Part shown: positions 53,314 to 62,286 of the stretch, piece after piece
How the letters are laid out: each line of letters starts with the position of its first letter
Numbering within the stretch: position 1 is the first letter of the stretch
NCBI RefSeq assembly: GCF_013522705.1
Contig: NZ_JAAMRE010000018.1
Location: 50,348 to 114,347 of the forward strand
Direction: 5' to 3'
DNA: 64,000 nt
From: Pseudomonas lurida
GTDB taxonomy: Bacteria; Pseudomonadota; Gammaproteobacteria; Pseudomonadales; Pseudomonadaceae
Translations under genes and position numbers: made by a program
The notes under the pieces: generated by a model
Told to the model about the DNA's origin: nothing
Database searches by the model: none
The model's input: the letters and a program-made list of their open reading frames with translations, nothing else

Positions 53314-54483
53314 TCAGCAAGAACCTGCAACGCGCCGCCCACTCAGGAAGCACAAGGTACCCCCCAGTGCGGTCAGCGCACCCAGCGCATAGAACATGCT
53401 GGTCGGTGCCGCATTGATCAACAGATAGCCACAGATCACCGGGCTCATCGCTCCGCCGAAGGCCGCCAGGTTCTGCGCTCCGTAGTAACTGCCGCGCAAG
53501 GCGTCGGGGGCGATGGTGTCGATAAACAGGAACTCGGACGGGTAGATGATCATCTCGCCCAGGGTGAACACGAACATCGCCACGCACCAGCCCAGCAGGC
53601 CGTCGGCCAGGCTGAAGCCGATCAGCCCGGCGATGAACAGCGCGGTGCCCAGCATGATCCAGTAACGCAATTGTTCGCGCTTGAGAAAGCGGCCGATCTG
53701 GTACTGCATCAGGATTACCGTGATGGCGTTGCACGCCAGCACGGCGGACAGAATCTTCAGCGCCTGCTCGGGCTTGTAGGCCACCAGCAGAAACTGCGAC
53801 AGATAAAGCGTGTAGCGCCCGTGGACAATGGTGCTCAACAGGCTGCCGCTGGTGAACAGGATCAGCGTGCGGTCATTGCGCAAGGTACGCAGGGTGCTGA
53901 AAAAACTCAGCGGCCTGACGCTGTCGTCGCGCTGGGTGGGTGCAATGCCGATCATCAGGAACACACTGCCCAAAGCAATTGCACTGGCAATCAGGAACGG
54001 CGCCAGTTGCATATGCCCGGCAATCACCACGCCCACCATCGGGCCGGTGGCGTAGCCGACGTTGGTCAGGGTGTAGCGCAGGGAAAACACCTTGGCGCGC
54101 TCGCCCACCGGCAGGTTCTCGCTGATGATCGCCTTGGAACCGATCAAAAACAGCGCCGACGCAGCTTCGGTGATCACCAGGGTCAAGGTGGTGAGGTAGA
54201 GGTTGCTGGCAAAGGTCAGCAATAGAAACCCGATGGAGCTGGAGAGCATCGCCAGGATCAACAGCTTGCGCTTTTCCAGACGGTCGATGATGTAGCCGCC
54301 GTAGAGGCCCAGCAGGGTGGCGATAAACACCGCAACCCCCATCAGCAGGCCGATGTCCTGCTGATTCAAGCCCAGGCGCGTGCTCAACAGCAGCGCCAGC
54401 AACGGGCTGGTCATGGCGCGGCTGACCACAATGGTCACCGAGCAGATCATCAGGCGGCGGATTACCAGGGAGTAGGTGGCCAC
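53314..54483 (-). CDS. MFS transporter
   Basis: About 389-residue major facilitator with 12 predicted helices, of the MdtH/YfcJ-like efflux type. Loop 2-3 reads GGYIIDRLEKRKLL. The start is uncertain: I used a GTG at 54483; an ATG at 54450 would shorten it within the first helix and a TTG at 54546 would lengthen it. It is downstream of the amino-acid ABC operon, behind a REP-like hairpin, so probably a separate unit or read-through partner. Confidence 0.85.
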   Translation of the reverse strand: MATYSLVIRRLMICSVTIVVSRAMTSPLLALLLSTRLGLNQQDIGLLMGVAVFIATLLGLYGGYIIDRLEKRKLLILAMLSSSIGFLLLTFASNLYLTTLTLVITEAASALFLIGSKAIISENLPVGERAKVFSLRYTLTNVGYATGPMVGVVIAGHMQLAPFLIASAIALGSVFLMIGIAPTQRDDSVRPLSFFSTLRTLRNDRTLILFTSGSLLSTIVHGRYTLYLSQFLLVAYKPEQALKILSAVLACNAITVILMQYQIGRFLKREQLRYWIMLGTALFIAGLIGFSLADGLLGWCVAMFVFTLGEMIIYPSEFLFIDTIAPDALRGSYYGAQNLAAFGGAMSPVICGYLLINAAPTSMFYALGALTALGGTLCFLSGRRVAGSC

Positions 54484-54528
54484 GGTGGGGGCGAGCGTCC
54501 TAGTGAGTACTTGATGACAACACAGGGC

Positions 54529-54564
54529 AAATGTAGGAGGAGGCAAGCCCCTCCTACATTTTTT
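54529..54564. repeat. REP-like palindrome, possible terminator
   Basis: AAATGTAGGAGG and CCTCCTACATTTTTT arms form a hairpin just past the amino-acid binding-protein gene (ends 54573) and overlapping the start region of the MFS gene. The element belongs to the same class as the REP units elsewhere but with TAGGAG in place of TGGGAG. Confidence 0.7.
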
Positions 54565-54572
54565 AGACCGAG

Positions 54573-55394
54573 TTATTGGCCGGCATTAATGGTGATCTTC
54601 TCGACCGCCCCTTGCTCCAGGTCCCACTTTTTCAGGATCTTGCCGTAGGTGCCATCATCGATCATGCCCTGCAACGTCTCACTGATCGCCGTCACCAGCT
54701 CAGTGTTGCTCTTCTCGATGCCCAGCCCGGTGAACTGCTTGGAAATCGCCTGACCCACCGGCTTGTACTTACCCTTGTCCAACGACATCAGATAAGGAAG
54801 GGTCTCGCTGCCCTGCATCGCCGCATCCAGGCGGTTCTGCTGCAACTGCGCCCGCGCGTCCGCCGAGCCTTCGGTGCCGATCACCACAATGGCCGGCTTA
54901 CCCGCCGCTTCGCAGTGTTCCTTGCTCCACGCGGTAATTTCCGACGGCCAGGTGGTACGGCGGCTGGTGCCGACCTTTTTACCGCACAGGTCAGTCAATT
55001 CCTTGATCTCTTCACGCTTGGCCAGGGTGTACAGCTGTGGGCCGCTGGTGAAGTAATCGATGAACGTCACCGATTTCTGACGCTCGGCGGTGTCGCTCAT
55101 ACCCGACAGCACGATATCCACGCGTTTGGTGGTCAGGCCGCTGAGCATTTGCTCGAAGCCGGTTTCCTGCCACTTGATCTTCACGCCCAGGCGCTCGGCC
55201 AGGGCGTTGCCCAGGTCGAAGTCAAAACCGGTGAGCTGGTTGGTGGCCGGGTCCTTGAAGTCCATCGGCGGGTAGTTCGGCACGATGGCCGCGCTGATTT
55301 CGCCTTTATCCTTGATGGCCGCCGGCAACGCCGCGAACACTGCGGAGGAGGCCATCAGGCCGGCGAGCAGGGTGGGGAGGAACATGTTTTTCAT
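54573..55394 (-). CDS. Polar amino-acid ABC transporter, periplasmic binding protein
   Basis: 273-residue solute-binding protein of the cystine/glutamine (PBPb) family. Signal peptide of about 21 residues (MKNMFLPTLLAGLMASSAVFA). The mature chain has AAIVPNYPPMDFKDPATNQL and GFDFDLGNALAERLGVK, typical of polar amino-acid binders, and VDIVLSGMSDTAERQKSVTF. Ligand not determinable. Last of a four-gene minus-strand operon with the lyase gene at 57226, spaced 25 bp from the ATPase gene. Confidence 0.92.
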   Translation of the reverse strand: MKNMFLPTLLAGLMASSAVFAALPAAIKDKGEISAAIVPNYPPMDFKDPATNQLTGFDFDLGNALAERLGVKIKWQETGFEQMLSGLTTKRVDIVLSGMSDTAERQKSVTFIDYFTSGPQLYTLAKREEIKELTDLCGKKVGTSRRTTWPSEITAWSKEHCEAAGKPAIVVIGTEGSADARAQLQQNRLDAAMQGSETLPYLMSLDKGKYKPVGQAISKQFTGLGIEKSNTELVTAISETLQGMIDDGTYGKILKKWDLEQGAVEKITINAGQ

Positions 55395-55419
55395 GGGGGC
55401 GTTCTCGTTAGTTTTTTAG

Positions 55420-56184
55420 TTAAGTGCGAACGGCAGAAATAAAGCTTTGGGTACGCGGGTTTTGTGGGCTTATTAGAATGTCTTCGGGGCTGCCGGCTTC
55501 CACAATCTGGCCGGCGTCCATAAACACCATGCGGTTGGACACTTCACGGGCAAAGCCCAACTCATGGGTGACCACGATCATGGTCATGCCGGTGGTGGCC
55601 AAATCGCGCATCACCGACAGCACTTCGCCGACCAGCTCCGGGTCGAGGGCTGACGTAGGTTCGTCAAACAGCATCAGCTTGGGGCGCATTGCCAACGCGC
55701 GGGCAATCGCCACACGCTGTTGCTGGCCGCCGGACAATTCCACCGGATAGGCATTGCGCTTGTCCGCCAGGCCGACGCGGGCCAGCAATTCCAAGGCATC
55801 CTCGGTGGCTTCCTTGGGCGAGCGCTTGAGCACCTGGCACGGGCCTTCGATGATGTTCTGCAACACCGTCATGTGCGGGAACAGGTTGAAGCGCTGGAAC
55901 ACCATGCCAGTGGCCAGGCGCTGGCGGGCGATCTGCACTTCGTTCATCTCATGCAGCTTGTTGCCGACGACCCGATAACCCACCAGTTCGCCGTCGACCC
56001 ACAGGCCGCCCTTGTCGATTTTTTCCAGCTGGTTGACGCAGCGCAGCAGCGTGCTTTTACCCGAGCCGGACGGGCCGATGATGCACATGACTTCGCCTTG
56101 CTCGACCTCGATATTGATGTCGCGCAGCGCGTGAAATTGGTCGTAGTACTTGTTCAGGTTGACGGCCTTGACGATGCTTCTCAT
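55420..56184 (-). CDS. Polar amino-acid ABC transporter ATPase
   Basis: 254-residue GlnQ/HisP-type ATPase. Walker A GPSGSGKST near residue 38, LSGGQQQRV near 148, Walker B LMLFDEPTSALDPEL near 168 and switch His in VTHELGFA. It energises the permease encoded 24 bp upstream. Standard length. Confidence 0.94.
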   Translation of the reverse strand: MRSIVKAVNLNKYYDQFHALRDINIEVEQGEVMCIIGPSGSGKSTLLRCVNQLEKIDKGGLWVDGELVGYRVVGNKLHEMNEVQIARQRLATGMVFQRFNLFPHMTVLQNIIEGPCQVLKRSPKEATEDALELLARVGLADKRNAYPVELSGGQQQRVAIARALAMRPKLMLFDEPTSALDPELVGEVLSVMRDLATTGMTMIVVTHELGFAREVSNRMVFMDAGQIVEAGSPEDILISPQNPRTQSFISAVRT

Positions 56185-56208
56185 GGGGCAAATCTCCTCA
56201 ACCCAGGC

Positions 56209-57087
56209 TTACGAGCGCTTGCCGGCGCCGCGGGCAAAACGACGCTCCAGGCGGCTTTGGCCAAATGAAAGAACGGTCACCACCGCCAGGTACCAGATAC
56301 CGGCCACCATCAGCAGCTCCATCACCCGGGCGTTGGCGTAGTAGATGTTCTGCGCGTTGTGCAGCAGCTCCGAGTACTGAATCACGCTGGCCAAGCTGGT
56401 CATTTTCACCATGCTGATGAACTCGTTGCCTACTGGCGGAATGATCACGCGCATGGCCTGCGGCAGAATGATCCTACGCAGCGCCTGCAGGCTCGGCATG
56501 CCGATGGACTTGGCGGCTTCGTACTGGCCGGTGTCCACCGACAGCAAGCCGGCGCGCACCACCTCGGCGGTGTAGGCGCCCTGGTTGATGCTCAGGCCGA
56601 GCAGGGCGGCCACGAAGGGTGTCATCAGGTCGACGGTGTCGATGCTGAACAGGCCGGGAATCGCGATCACCGGGAAGATCAACGCCAGGTTGAACCACAG
56701 CAGCAACTGCAGAATCAGCGGCGTGCCGCGAAACAGCCAGGTGTAGGTGATGGCCACGTAACGCAGGATCGGGTTGGCCGACATGCGCATGATCGCCGTG
56801 ATCACCCCGATCACCACGCCCAGCGCCATCGCCAGGATCGACATGATGATGGTATTGGCCAAGCCCCACAGGATCGCTTCAGACGTCAGAAACTGGCCGA
56901 TGTAGGACCATTCGATCTGGCCGTTGGCGAACGCGCGCAACAACGCGGCCATTACGATCACGATCAACGTGGCAAAAAACATGCGCCCGTAATAACGCCG
57001 CGGCACGTGCTCGTACTGCGTGATATCGAACTGGTTTTCGGACAGCTTGCGCTCTATTTCCAAGCGCTCGGCCGGGGTTTGGTTCAT
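56209..57087 (-). CDS. Polar amino-acid ABC transporter permease
   Basis: 292-residue HisMQ-type permease; a hydrophilic N-terminal 40 residues precedes about five or six helices, with the EAA loop EAAKSIGMPSLQALRRIILPQA near 180-202. A single permease gene implies a homodimer. Start at the ATG opening MNQTPAERLE. Between lyase and permease lies a 108-bp GATCGTTCC repeat. Confidence 0.92.
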   Translation of the reverse strand: MNQTPAERLEIERKLSENQFDITQYEHVPRRYYGRMFFATLIVIVMAALLRAFANGQIEWSYIGQFLTSEAILWGLANTIIMSILAMALGVVIGVITAIMRMSANPILRYVAITYTWLFRGTPLILQLLLWFNLALIFPVIAIPGLFSIDTVDLMTPFVAALLGLSINQGAYTAEVVRAGLLSVDTGQYEAAKSIGMPSLQALRRIILPQAMRVIIPPVGNEFISMVKMTSLASVIQYSELLHNAQNIYYANARVMELLMVAGIWYLAVVTVLSFGQSRLERRFARGAGKRS

Positions 57088-57116
57088 GGTGATTCTCCAA
57101 AAAATACGTGTTGCCT

Positions 57117-57224
57117 GATCGTTCCCACGCTCTGCGTGGGAATGCATCCCGTGACGCTCTGCGTCACTCTTGCGCACGGCTCGGAGGGACGCGGAGCATT
57201 TCCACGCGGAGCGCAGGAACGATC
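57117..57224. repeat. GATCGTTCCCACGCTCTGCG-type palindromic repeat
   Basis: Begins GATCGTTCCCACGC and ends in its inverted partner GCGCAGGAACGATC, with internal GACGCTCTGCGTC and GGGACGCGGAGC. It is the dispersed intergenic element common in fluorescent pseudomonads. It lies inside the lyase-permease operon. Confidence 0.85.
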
Positions 57225-57225
57225 T

Positions 57226-58653
57226 TCAAATTCTGAAACCGGTATAGGTCTCGGCCCATTGCTGCTGAGCCGCCAGTGCAATCTTCAACCGCCCAATCTG
57301 CTCCCTAACCCGCTCCGGCGCGGTCCCACCCCAGCCACTGCGCGCCGCGATCGCCGCTTCCAATGTCAGGCAGTCCCGCACCTCGGGCGTCAACCTTGCA
57401 TCCACCTCCGCCAACATCGCCGGCGAGGCTTCCCACAACTCGATCTCATGCTTCTCACAGGCCTGCACCAAAGCGCCGGTAATCTCATGGGCCTCCTTGA
57501 ACGGCACGCCACGGGTGGCCAGCCAATCCGCCACCTCAGTCGCCAAGGTAAAGCCCATCGGTGCCTGGCGCCGCAGCTCCTCTACCTGCACCTTCATGGT
57601 CGCGACCATCCCGGCCATGGCCGGCAGCACCAGCAGCAAGGTGTCCACGCTGTCCAATACGCTGTGCTTGTCTTCACTCAAATCGCGGTTGTAGGAGAGT
57701 GGCAACGACTTGAGCGTCGACATCAACCCGGTCAGGTTGCCGATCAAACGTCCGGCCTTGCCCCGTGCCAATTCGGCAATGTCCGGGTTCTTTTTCTGCG
57801 GCATGATCGAGCTGCCGGTGGCGTAGGCATCGTCCAACACGACCCAACGAAACTGGCGCGACGACCACAGGCAAAACTCCTCCGACAGCCGCGAAATATT
57901 CACCCCGAGCATGCCTGCCACAAACAGGAACTCCGCCACATGGTCACGGCTGGCGACAGCGTCGATGGAGTTTTCGCACGGCCCGGTGTAGCCCATTTCC
58001 TTAGCCGAATGCTCCGGCTGCCGCGCAATCGCCGAGCCCGCCATCGCGGCGGCGCCCAATGGCGACAACGCCGTACGCGCATCCCAATCCACCAGGCGCT
58101 GTACATCGCGCAACATCGACTGCGCATGAGCCAGCAAGTGATGGGCGAATACGATGGGTTGCGCCTGCTGCAAATGGGTAAAACCGGGGCAGATGCTCTC
58201 GACATGTTGCTCGGCCTGCGCCACCAACGCCTGCTGCAAACCCAGCACCTCGGTGGTGATGGTGCGCGCATGGTCGCGCAGGAACAGGCGCAAATCGTTG
58301 GCGGTCTGGTCATTGCGCGAACGCCCGGCGCGCAACTTGCCGCCCAGTGCGCCCAGGCGTTCGGTCAATACGCGTTCGATAAAGGTGTGCACGTCCTCGT
58401 CATCCTGGGTCGGATGCAGGCGGCCGGCGGCGAAGTCATCGCCGATACGGTCCAGGGCCTCGAGGGTACGCAAGGTCTCCGACTCGTCCAGTAAACCGGC
58501 GCGCTGCAACTCACGGGCATGGGCACGGGAGCCGGCCAGGTCGTAGGGCGTCAGGCGGAAATAGCGCTCAGGGCAGCGCGACAACGCAGCCAACGCAGCA
58601 GACGGGCCGGTCTTGAAACGCGCGCCCCAAAGACGATCGGTGGGCTGAGACAT
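57226..58653 (-). CDS. Argininosuccinate-lyase-family enzyme, paralogue
   Basis: 475-residue fumarase/aspartase superfamily lyase of the argininosuccinate lyase branch. The active-site histidine lies in CPGFTHLQQAQP (H160) and the catalytic serine in GSSIMPQKKNPD (S281/S282). The N-terminal part (LAPYDLAGSRAHAR-like, RSRNDQ) reads like actinobacterial ArgH. Housekeeping ArgH in Pseudomonas is elsewhere. Being first in an operon with an amino-acid importer and opposite a LysR gene, it probably cleaves an imported N-substituted aspartate, releasing fumarate. Confidence 0.85.
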   Translation of the reverse strand: MSQPTDRLWGARFKTGPSAALAALSRCPERYFRLTPYDLAGSRAHARELQRAGLLDESETLRTLEALDRIGDDFAAGRLHPTQDDEDVHTFIERVLTERLGALGGKLRAGRSRNDQTANDLRLFLRDHARTITTEVLGLQQALVAQAEQHVESICPGFTHLQQAQPIVFAHHLLAHAQSMLRDVQRLVDWDARTALSPLGAAAMAGSAIARQPEHSAKEMGYTGPCENSIDAVASRDHVAEFLFVAGMLGVNISRLSEEFCLWSSRQFRWVVLDDAYATGSSIMPQKKNPDIAELARGKAGRLIGNLTGLMSTLKSLPLSYNRDLSEDKHSVLDSVDTLLLVLPAMAGMVATMKVQVEELRRQAPMGFTLATEVADWLATRGVPFKEAHEITGALVQACEKHEIELWEASPAMLAEVDARLTPEVRDCLTLEAAIAARSGWGGTAPERVREQIGRLKIALAAQQQWAETYTGFRI

Positions 58654-58846
58654 AGGTGTTCCTCACGCTTGTTTTTAGAAGAGTCGGAGGCAGTAACAAT
58701 CAAATTTCCATCGGGTTGAATCGACGTCTGACGCGCCGTATTCAAGGTTGCCAAGGCCGGATGTTTATGTTCATTATCGCCGCCTGGCTATGTTCAAGGA
58801 TTGGGTTGAAGCCTGTTGAATATGGCACTAGAGGTCAACGCGTATT

Positions 58847-59806
58847 ATGGAAACTCCACTTTCCACTTCTGGAAACCTGCCGCCCAAACCCGGCGCACGA
58901 CCGCCCCTGCAACTCAGTGGTTTGGACTTCAAACTGCTGCGAGTATTTATGGCCGTGGTCGAAGCCGGCGGCTTCAGTGCTGCGCAAAACGAGCTGAATG
59001 TGGGCCTGGCGGCCATCAGCAAACAGATCTCCGATCTGGAAATTCGTATCGGCATGCGCCTGTGTACGCGCGGCCGGGAAGGCTTCGGGCTGACCGAAGA
59101 AGGCAAGTTGGTGTATCAAGCGTCCATCGAGTTATTTACCTCGGTGGACAGTTTCAGAGATAAGCTTAGTTCGGCACAAAACGAGCTTATTGGTGACCTT
59201 AGTGTGGGCGTTATTGATAACACTGTGTCCGACGTTAATTCCCCGTTGATTACCGCGCTGGGCAACTTACATAGCCAATCGCCAAAAGTTAGATTACGCC
59301 TGCACGCCTCGCAACTGGATGAAGTTGAACGCGGCGTGGTGGAAGGGCGCTTGATTGTCGGCATCGTCCCCGTCTACCAGCGCCGCGAAGAATTTGACTA
59401 CTTCCCGCTCTACGAAGAAAAGGCCCACGCCTACTGCGCCGTAGGACACCCGCTCTTCACCGCGAACGACATAACGCCCGAGGTGCTCCGCCAATATGAA
59501 GTGGTCAACCATCGGTATGCCATCCATCGCGACAAGACTAATTTCGTCAACTACGACAGCCAATCCGCCTCAGCCTCTCAGGTTGAAGCCGTCGCCATCC
59601 TCATCCTGACCGGCCGCTTCATCGGTTTCCTGCCCGAACACTACGCCGCACCGCTGGTAAGGGAAGGACGCCTGCGCGCACTGTGCCCGGAGCACGTTCA
59701 CCTGAGCACCGCCTTCAACCTGATCCTGCGCCACAACGCGCCGAGAAGCCCGCTGGTAAAAGCTTTTGCCACCGCCCTGGGCGTAAACCTCAAAGCCACC
59801 ACATAA
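58847..59806 (+). CDS. LysR family regulator
   Basis: 319-residue LysR protein. HTH at about residues 32-62 (VVEAGGFSAAQNELNVGLAAISKQISDLE) after a 25-residue N-terminal extension rich in proline, then the effector domain. Divergent across 194 bp from the lyase/ABC operon, its probable target. A stretch of lower GC (about 59140-59320) inside the gene stands out from its ends. Confidence 0.9.
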   Translation: METPLSTSGNLPPKPGARPPLQLSGLDFKLLRVFMAVVEAGGFSAAQNELNVGLAAISKQISDLEIRIGMRLCTRGREGFGLTEEGKLVYQASIELFTSVDSFRDKLSSAQNELIGDLSVGVIDNTVSDVNSPLITALGNLHSQSPKVRLRLHASQLDEVERGVVEGRLIVGIVPVYQRREEFDYFPLYEEKAHAYCAVGHPLFTANDITPEVLRQYEVVNHRYAIHRDKTNFVNYDSQSASASQVEAVAILILTGRFIGFLPEHYAAPLVREGRLRALCPEHVHLSTAFNLILRHNAPRSPLVKAFATALGVNLKATT

Positions 59807-60181
59807 ACCACTCGCCGAACACAGATCAACGGGCTGAAAAAGGTTAAATGTGGGAGGTGTCGAGCTTTGGCGAGGCTGCGATGGGATCGATTCGGTTTCC
59901 CTGTCGAACTTCTCCACCCGCATCGCCTTTTCCTGCAGGCCGTTATCGTTTTCGACGCGAACGGTGGATTTGTTATCAAGTTCAGGGGCGCGTTGGCGTT
60001 TTATGGCTGCAGGAAGTAGCTGGCGGCTATGAGCAAGAGCGGTTCGAACGCTTGATCCTAGCTCCCCATGCCTGTGGGCTAAGGATGGGCGTCCGTCGGA
60101 TGACTGCTATAGAGCTTTGCAATAGAGCATCCACGAACTATCATTCTTCCCAGTCTTTCCCTACCCAGAGAGGTGTTCTCT
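59807..60181. other. Intergenic stretch, REP fragment, no supported gene
   Basis: 375 bp. A single REP-like unit (AAATGTGGGAGGTGTCGAGCTTTGGCGAGGCTGCGATGGGATCG-type, 59845-59888) opens the gap. Reading frames across it are overlapping, arginine-rich and lack ribosome binding sites. Promoter of vapBC likely in the final 80 bp. Confidence 0.55.
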
Positions 60182-60421
60182 ATGTCTTCTGGAACGATCT
60201 TCACTAACAATCGAACGCAAAATATTCGTATCCCTGCTGACATGCGCTTTCCTGCGGGGGTGAAAACTGTCGAGGTCCGCGCTGTGGGACGCGAGCTGAT
60301 CATTTCGCCGGTTGAAAACACTTGGGACAGCTTTTTCCTTGCAGGCGAATCGGTATCTGATGATTTTATGGAAGAGCGCGCCGATCAAACCCAGCAAGAG
60401 CGAGAGTCTTTTGATGATTAA
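60182..60421 (+). CDS. vapB: VapB-type antitoxin
   Basis: 79-residue antitoxin with an AbrB/SpoVT-type DNA-binding fold near residues 5-40 (NRTQNIRIPADMRFPAGVKTVEV) and a C-terminal acidic tail that would wrap the toxin. It has an AGAGGTG site before the ATG and overlaps vapC by 8 bp, so coupled translation is expected. It likely autoregulates the pair. Confidence 0.9.
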   Translation: MSSGTIFTNNRTQNIRIPADMRFPAGVKTVEVRAVGRELIISPVENTWDSFFLAGESVSDDFMEERADQTQQERESFDD

Positions 60422-60818
60422 GTACATGCTTGACACCAACATCGTGATCTACATCATCAAGCGTCGGCCCATCGAAATACTGGAAAAATTCAACGCGAAC
60501 GTAGGGCGTATGGTGATTTCTTCAATTACCCTCGCAGAGCTGATGCATGGAGCAGAAAAGAGTCAGCTCGTTGAGAAAAATACGCGAGCCGTGGAAGACT
60601 TTTCTTCCCGGCTCGACGTCCTTAACTACGATGACAAGGCCGCCTTTCACTACGGCTCGATTCGTTCGGATCTGGAGAAAAAGCGCACGCCTATCGGTGT
60701 AAATGATCTCCATATCGCCGGGCACGCTAGAAGCGCAGGCTTGGTGTTGGTGACTAACAATGAATGTGAGTTCAAGCGCGTAAATGGCTTGATTGTGGAG
60801 AACTGGGTAGCGGCTTAA
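60414..60818 (+). CDS. vapC: VapC-type PIN-domain toxin
   Basis: 134-residue PIN endoribonuclease. Acidic active-site residues D7 (MLDTNIVIYI), E42 (TLAELMHGAEKS) and D98 (PIGVNDLHIAGHA) are present; a fourth acidic position lies in TNNECEF. It would cleave tRNA or rRNA when free of VapB. The start overlaps the vapB stop region. This class (VapC4-like) often targets tRNA-fMet, not shown here. Confidence 0.9.
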   Translation: MIKYMLDTNIVIYIIKRRPIEILEKFNANVGRMVISSITLAELMHGAEKSQLVEKNTRAVEDFSSRLDVLNYDDKAAFHYGSIRSDLEKKRTPIGVNDLHIAGHARSAGLVLVTNNECEFKRVNGLIVENWVAA

Positions 60819-60845
60819 AGCGTTCCCTGAAAACCACCACCCGAA

Positions 60846-61505
60846 TCACCGCTGCAACCGAGCCCGCTTTTTCTTCTTCGCATGAAAATGCCGAAAATGC
60901 GCATCCTGCGCCGCCGCCAGCAACTCCCGATCCCCACGTGTATCGCCCCAGGCCCGCAGCCGATACTCACCCAAATCGCCATACACCGCTTCGAGCCGCA
61001 GCACCTTATTCTCACACCGGCAGTTATTCCCGGTGAGCTTGCCGGTCAACACCCCGTCGACCACCTCAAGCTCCGTGCCAATCAACTTGATCCCCAGCCG
61101 ATCGGCAAACGGCTGCAACACCAACGCCGGCGACGCCGAGCACAGCGTCACCACCGCCCCCGAGCCCAATTCCTGCTCCACCGACAAAACCCCCGCCGGG
61201 CGCATCAACCGCGCCCAATTGCGCTGGCAATACTCCTCGGCCTTGCGCTGCACCCACGTCTTCTCCACCCCGGTCATAAAGGTGCGGATCAACTGCGCCT
61301 TCAACTCATCCCGGCTGATCTGCCGCAGCAAAAAGCGCAGCCCCGGCACCGCCAGCTTGACCATCCGGCCATAAAACTCGCCGGTGCCGAAGGCAAACTT
61401 GAGGAAGGGCACGAAACTGTCGTGGTGGGTGAGGGTGCCGTCGAAGTCAAAGACGGAGAGTACTTTGGCGTCAGCGGGGCCGGCTTCGAGCATGTCTGGG
61501 TTCAC
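60846..61505 (-). CDS. HAD-IB family hydrolase (PSPase-like)
   Basis: 219-residue HAD phosphatase. Motif I FDFDGTLTHHD has Asp20/Asp22; motif II SPALVLQPF with Ser near 117; motif III Lys and Asp in RAWGDTRGDRELLA. A helical cap fills residues 35-85. Relatives act on phosphoserine-like or lipid-linked phosphates; a substrate cannot be read. A repetitive lysine tail KKKKRARLQR ends it. Confidence 0.88.
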   Translation of the reverse strand: MNPDMLEAGPADAKVLSVFDFDGTLTHHDSFVPFLKFAFGTGEFYGRMVKLAVPGLRFLLRQISRDELKAQLIRTFMTGVEKTWVQRKAEEYCQRNWARLMRPAGVLSVEQELGSGAVVTLCSASPALVLQPFADRLGIKLIGTELEVVDGVLTGKLTGNNCRCENKVLRLEAVYGDLGEYRLRAWGDTRGDRELLAAAQDAHFRHFHAKKKKRARLQR

Positions 61506-61565
61506 GGGGTGGCCTCGGTCCTATCTAGTATTTTTTAAGCGTGCATCAGGTGTGACAGCAGGAGT

Positions 61566-62279
61566 CTACTCCCGTGCCAATCTTCCGACCTTGGCGTAAA
61601 GCCCTTCGGTGAAAGCCTCTCGATCACTTGACCGGTGACAACGCTGATGGCAATTGGGGCACAAGGCTACAGCATTGGTGATGCGATCCGAACCCTTCTG
61701 GGCCAGGTGCTTGACGTGATGTACTTCAAGAAATGGCAAACCGTCGACCTCAAACGGCGCGTTAGCGCCGCAGCCTTCACAGATGCCGTTGGCTTCTTTC
61801 AGCACCCAGGCGCGTACCTTTGGGTCGCGAACAAAAGCGGTGCTGACGGTCGGGACTTTCTGCGGCTGGGCAATGCCGTCCGGTAGCTTAGGGAAAGGTT
61901 GTTGCTGCAGTTTGGACGCACGGCGGATAAGCGTTTGCTCGTCTGCTGTTTGGGCAGCGTCTTCGGATTCGAATACACCCTGTGCGGCCAGCGCTTGGCG
62001 GATGCGTTGCTCCACGCCTGTGCCCACGTTCTTCGCAGGCTTATAGCCTTCGATGCGGTCCCAGCCCATACGCACAAGCACGGTGGAGATATTTTGCATG
62101 CGGAACTCGATGGAGCCCTTTGCACGGCCTGCCACCGGTCCTTCGCGTAGGAGGCGGTTTTCGAGGGCTTTATTGAACGGTTGGCCGCTCTTTTCCCAGG
62201 CCAGCATCTTCAAGTACGCCTCGACCGCAGCTGCCAGCTCCGCGTCGCTCCAGTCCGTTTTGTCTTTCGTAATGTCCAT
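61566..62279 (-). CDS. HNH endonuclease
   Basis: 237-residue nuclease. The C-terminal HNH (about 165-225) shows CEGCG, the H-H catalytic pair in LEVHHVKHLAQKG, and CPNCHQRCH zinc ligands. The N-terminal 100 residues (AYLKMLAWEKSGQPFNK, EFRMQNISTVLVRMGWDRI) resemble the N-domain of McrA-like, modification-sensing HNH proteins. Possible defence role. A hairpin lies just upstream of the ATG. Located between the HAD and BRO-N genes, both likewise on the minus strand. Confidence 0.85.
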   Translation of the reverse strand: MDITKDKTDWSDAELAAAVEAYLKMLAWEKSGQPFNKALENRLLREGPVAGRAKGSIEFRMQNISTVLVRMGWDRIEGYKPAKNVGTGVEQRIRQALAAQGVFESEDAAQTADEQTLIRRASKLQQQPFPKLPDGIAQPQKVPTVSTAFVRDPKVRAWVLKEANGICEGCGANAPFEVDGLPFLEVHHVKHLAQKGSDRITNAVALCPNCHQRCHRSSDREAFTEGLYAKVGRLARE

Positions 62280-62286
62280 GCAGCCG

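Noticed and set aside
59848..60207. 119-residue frame upstream of vapB
   Set aside because: Starts within a REP unit, arginine/tryptophan-rich, no ribosome binding site, and overlaps vapB.
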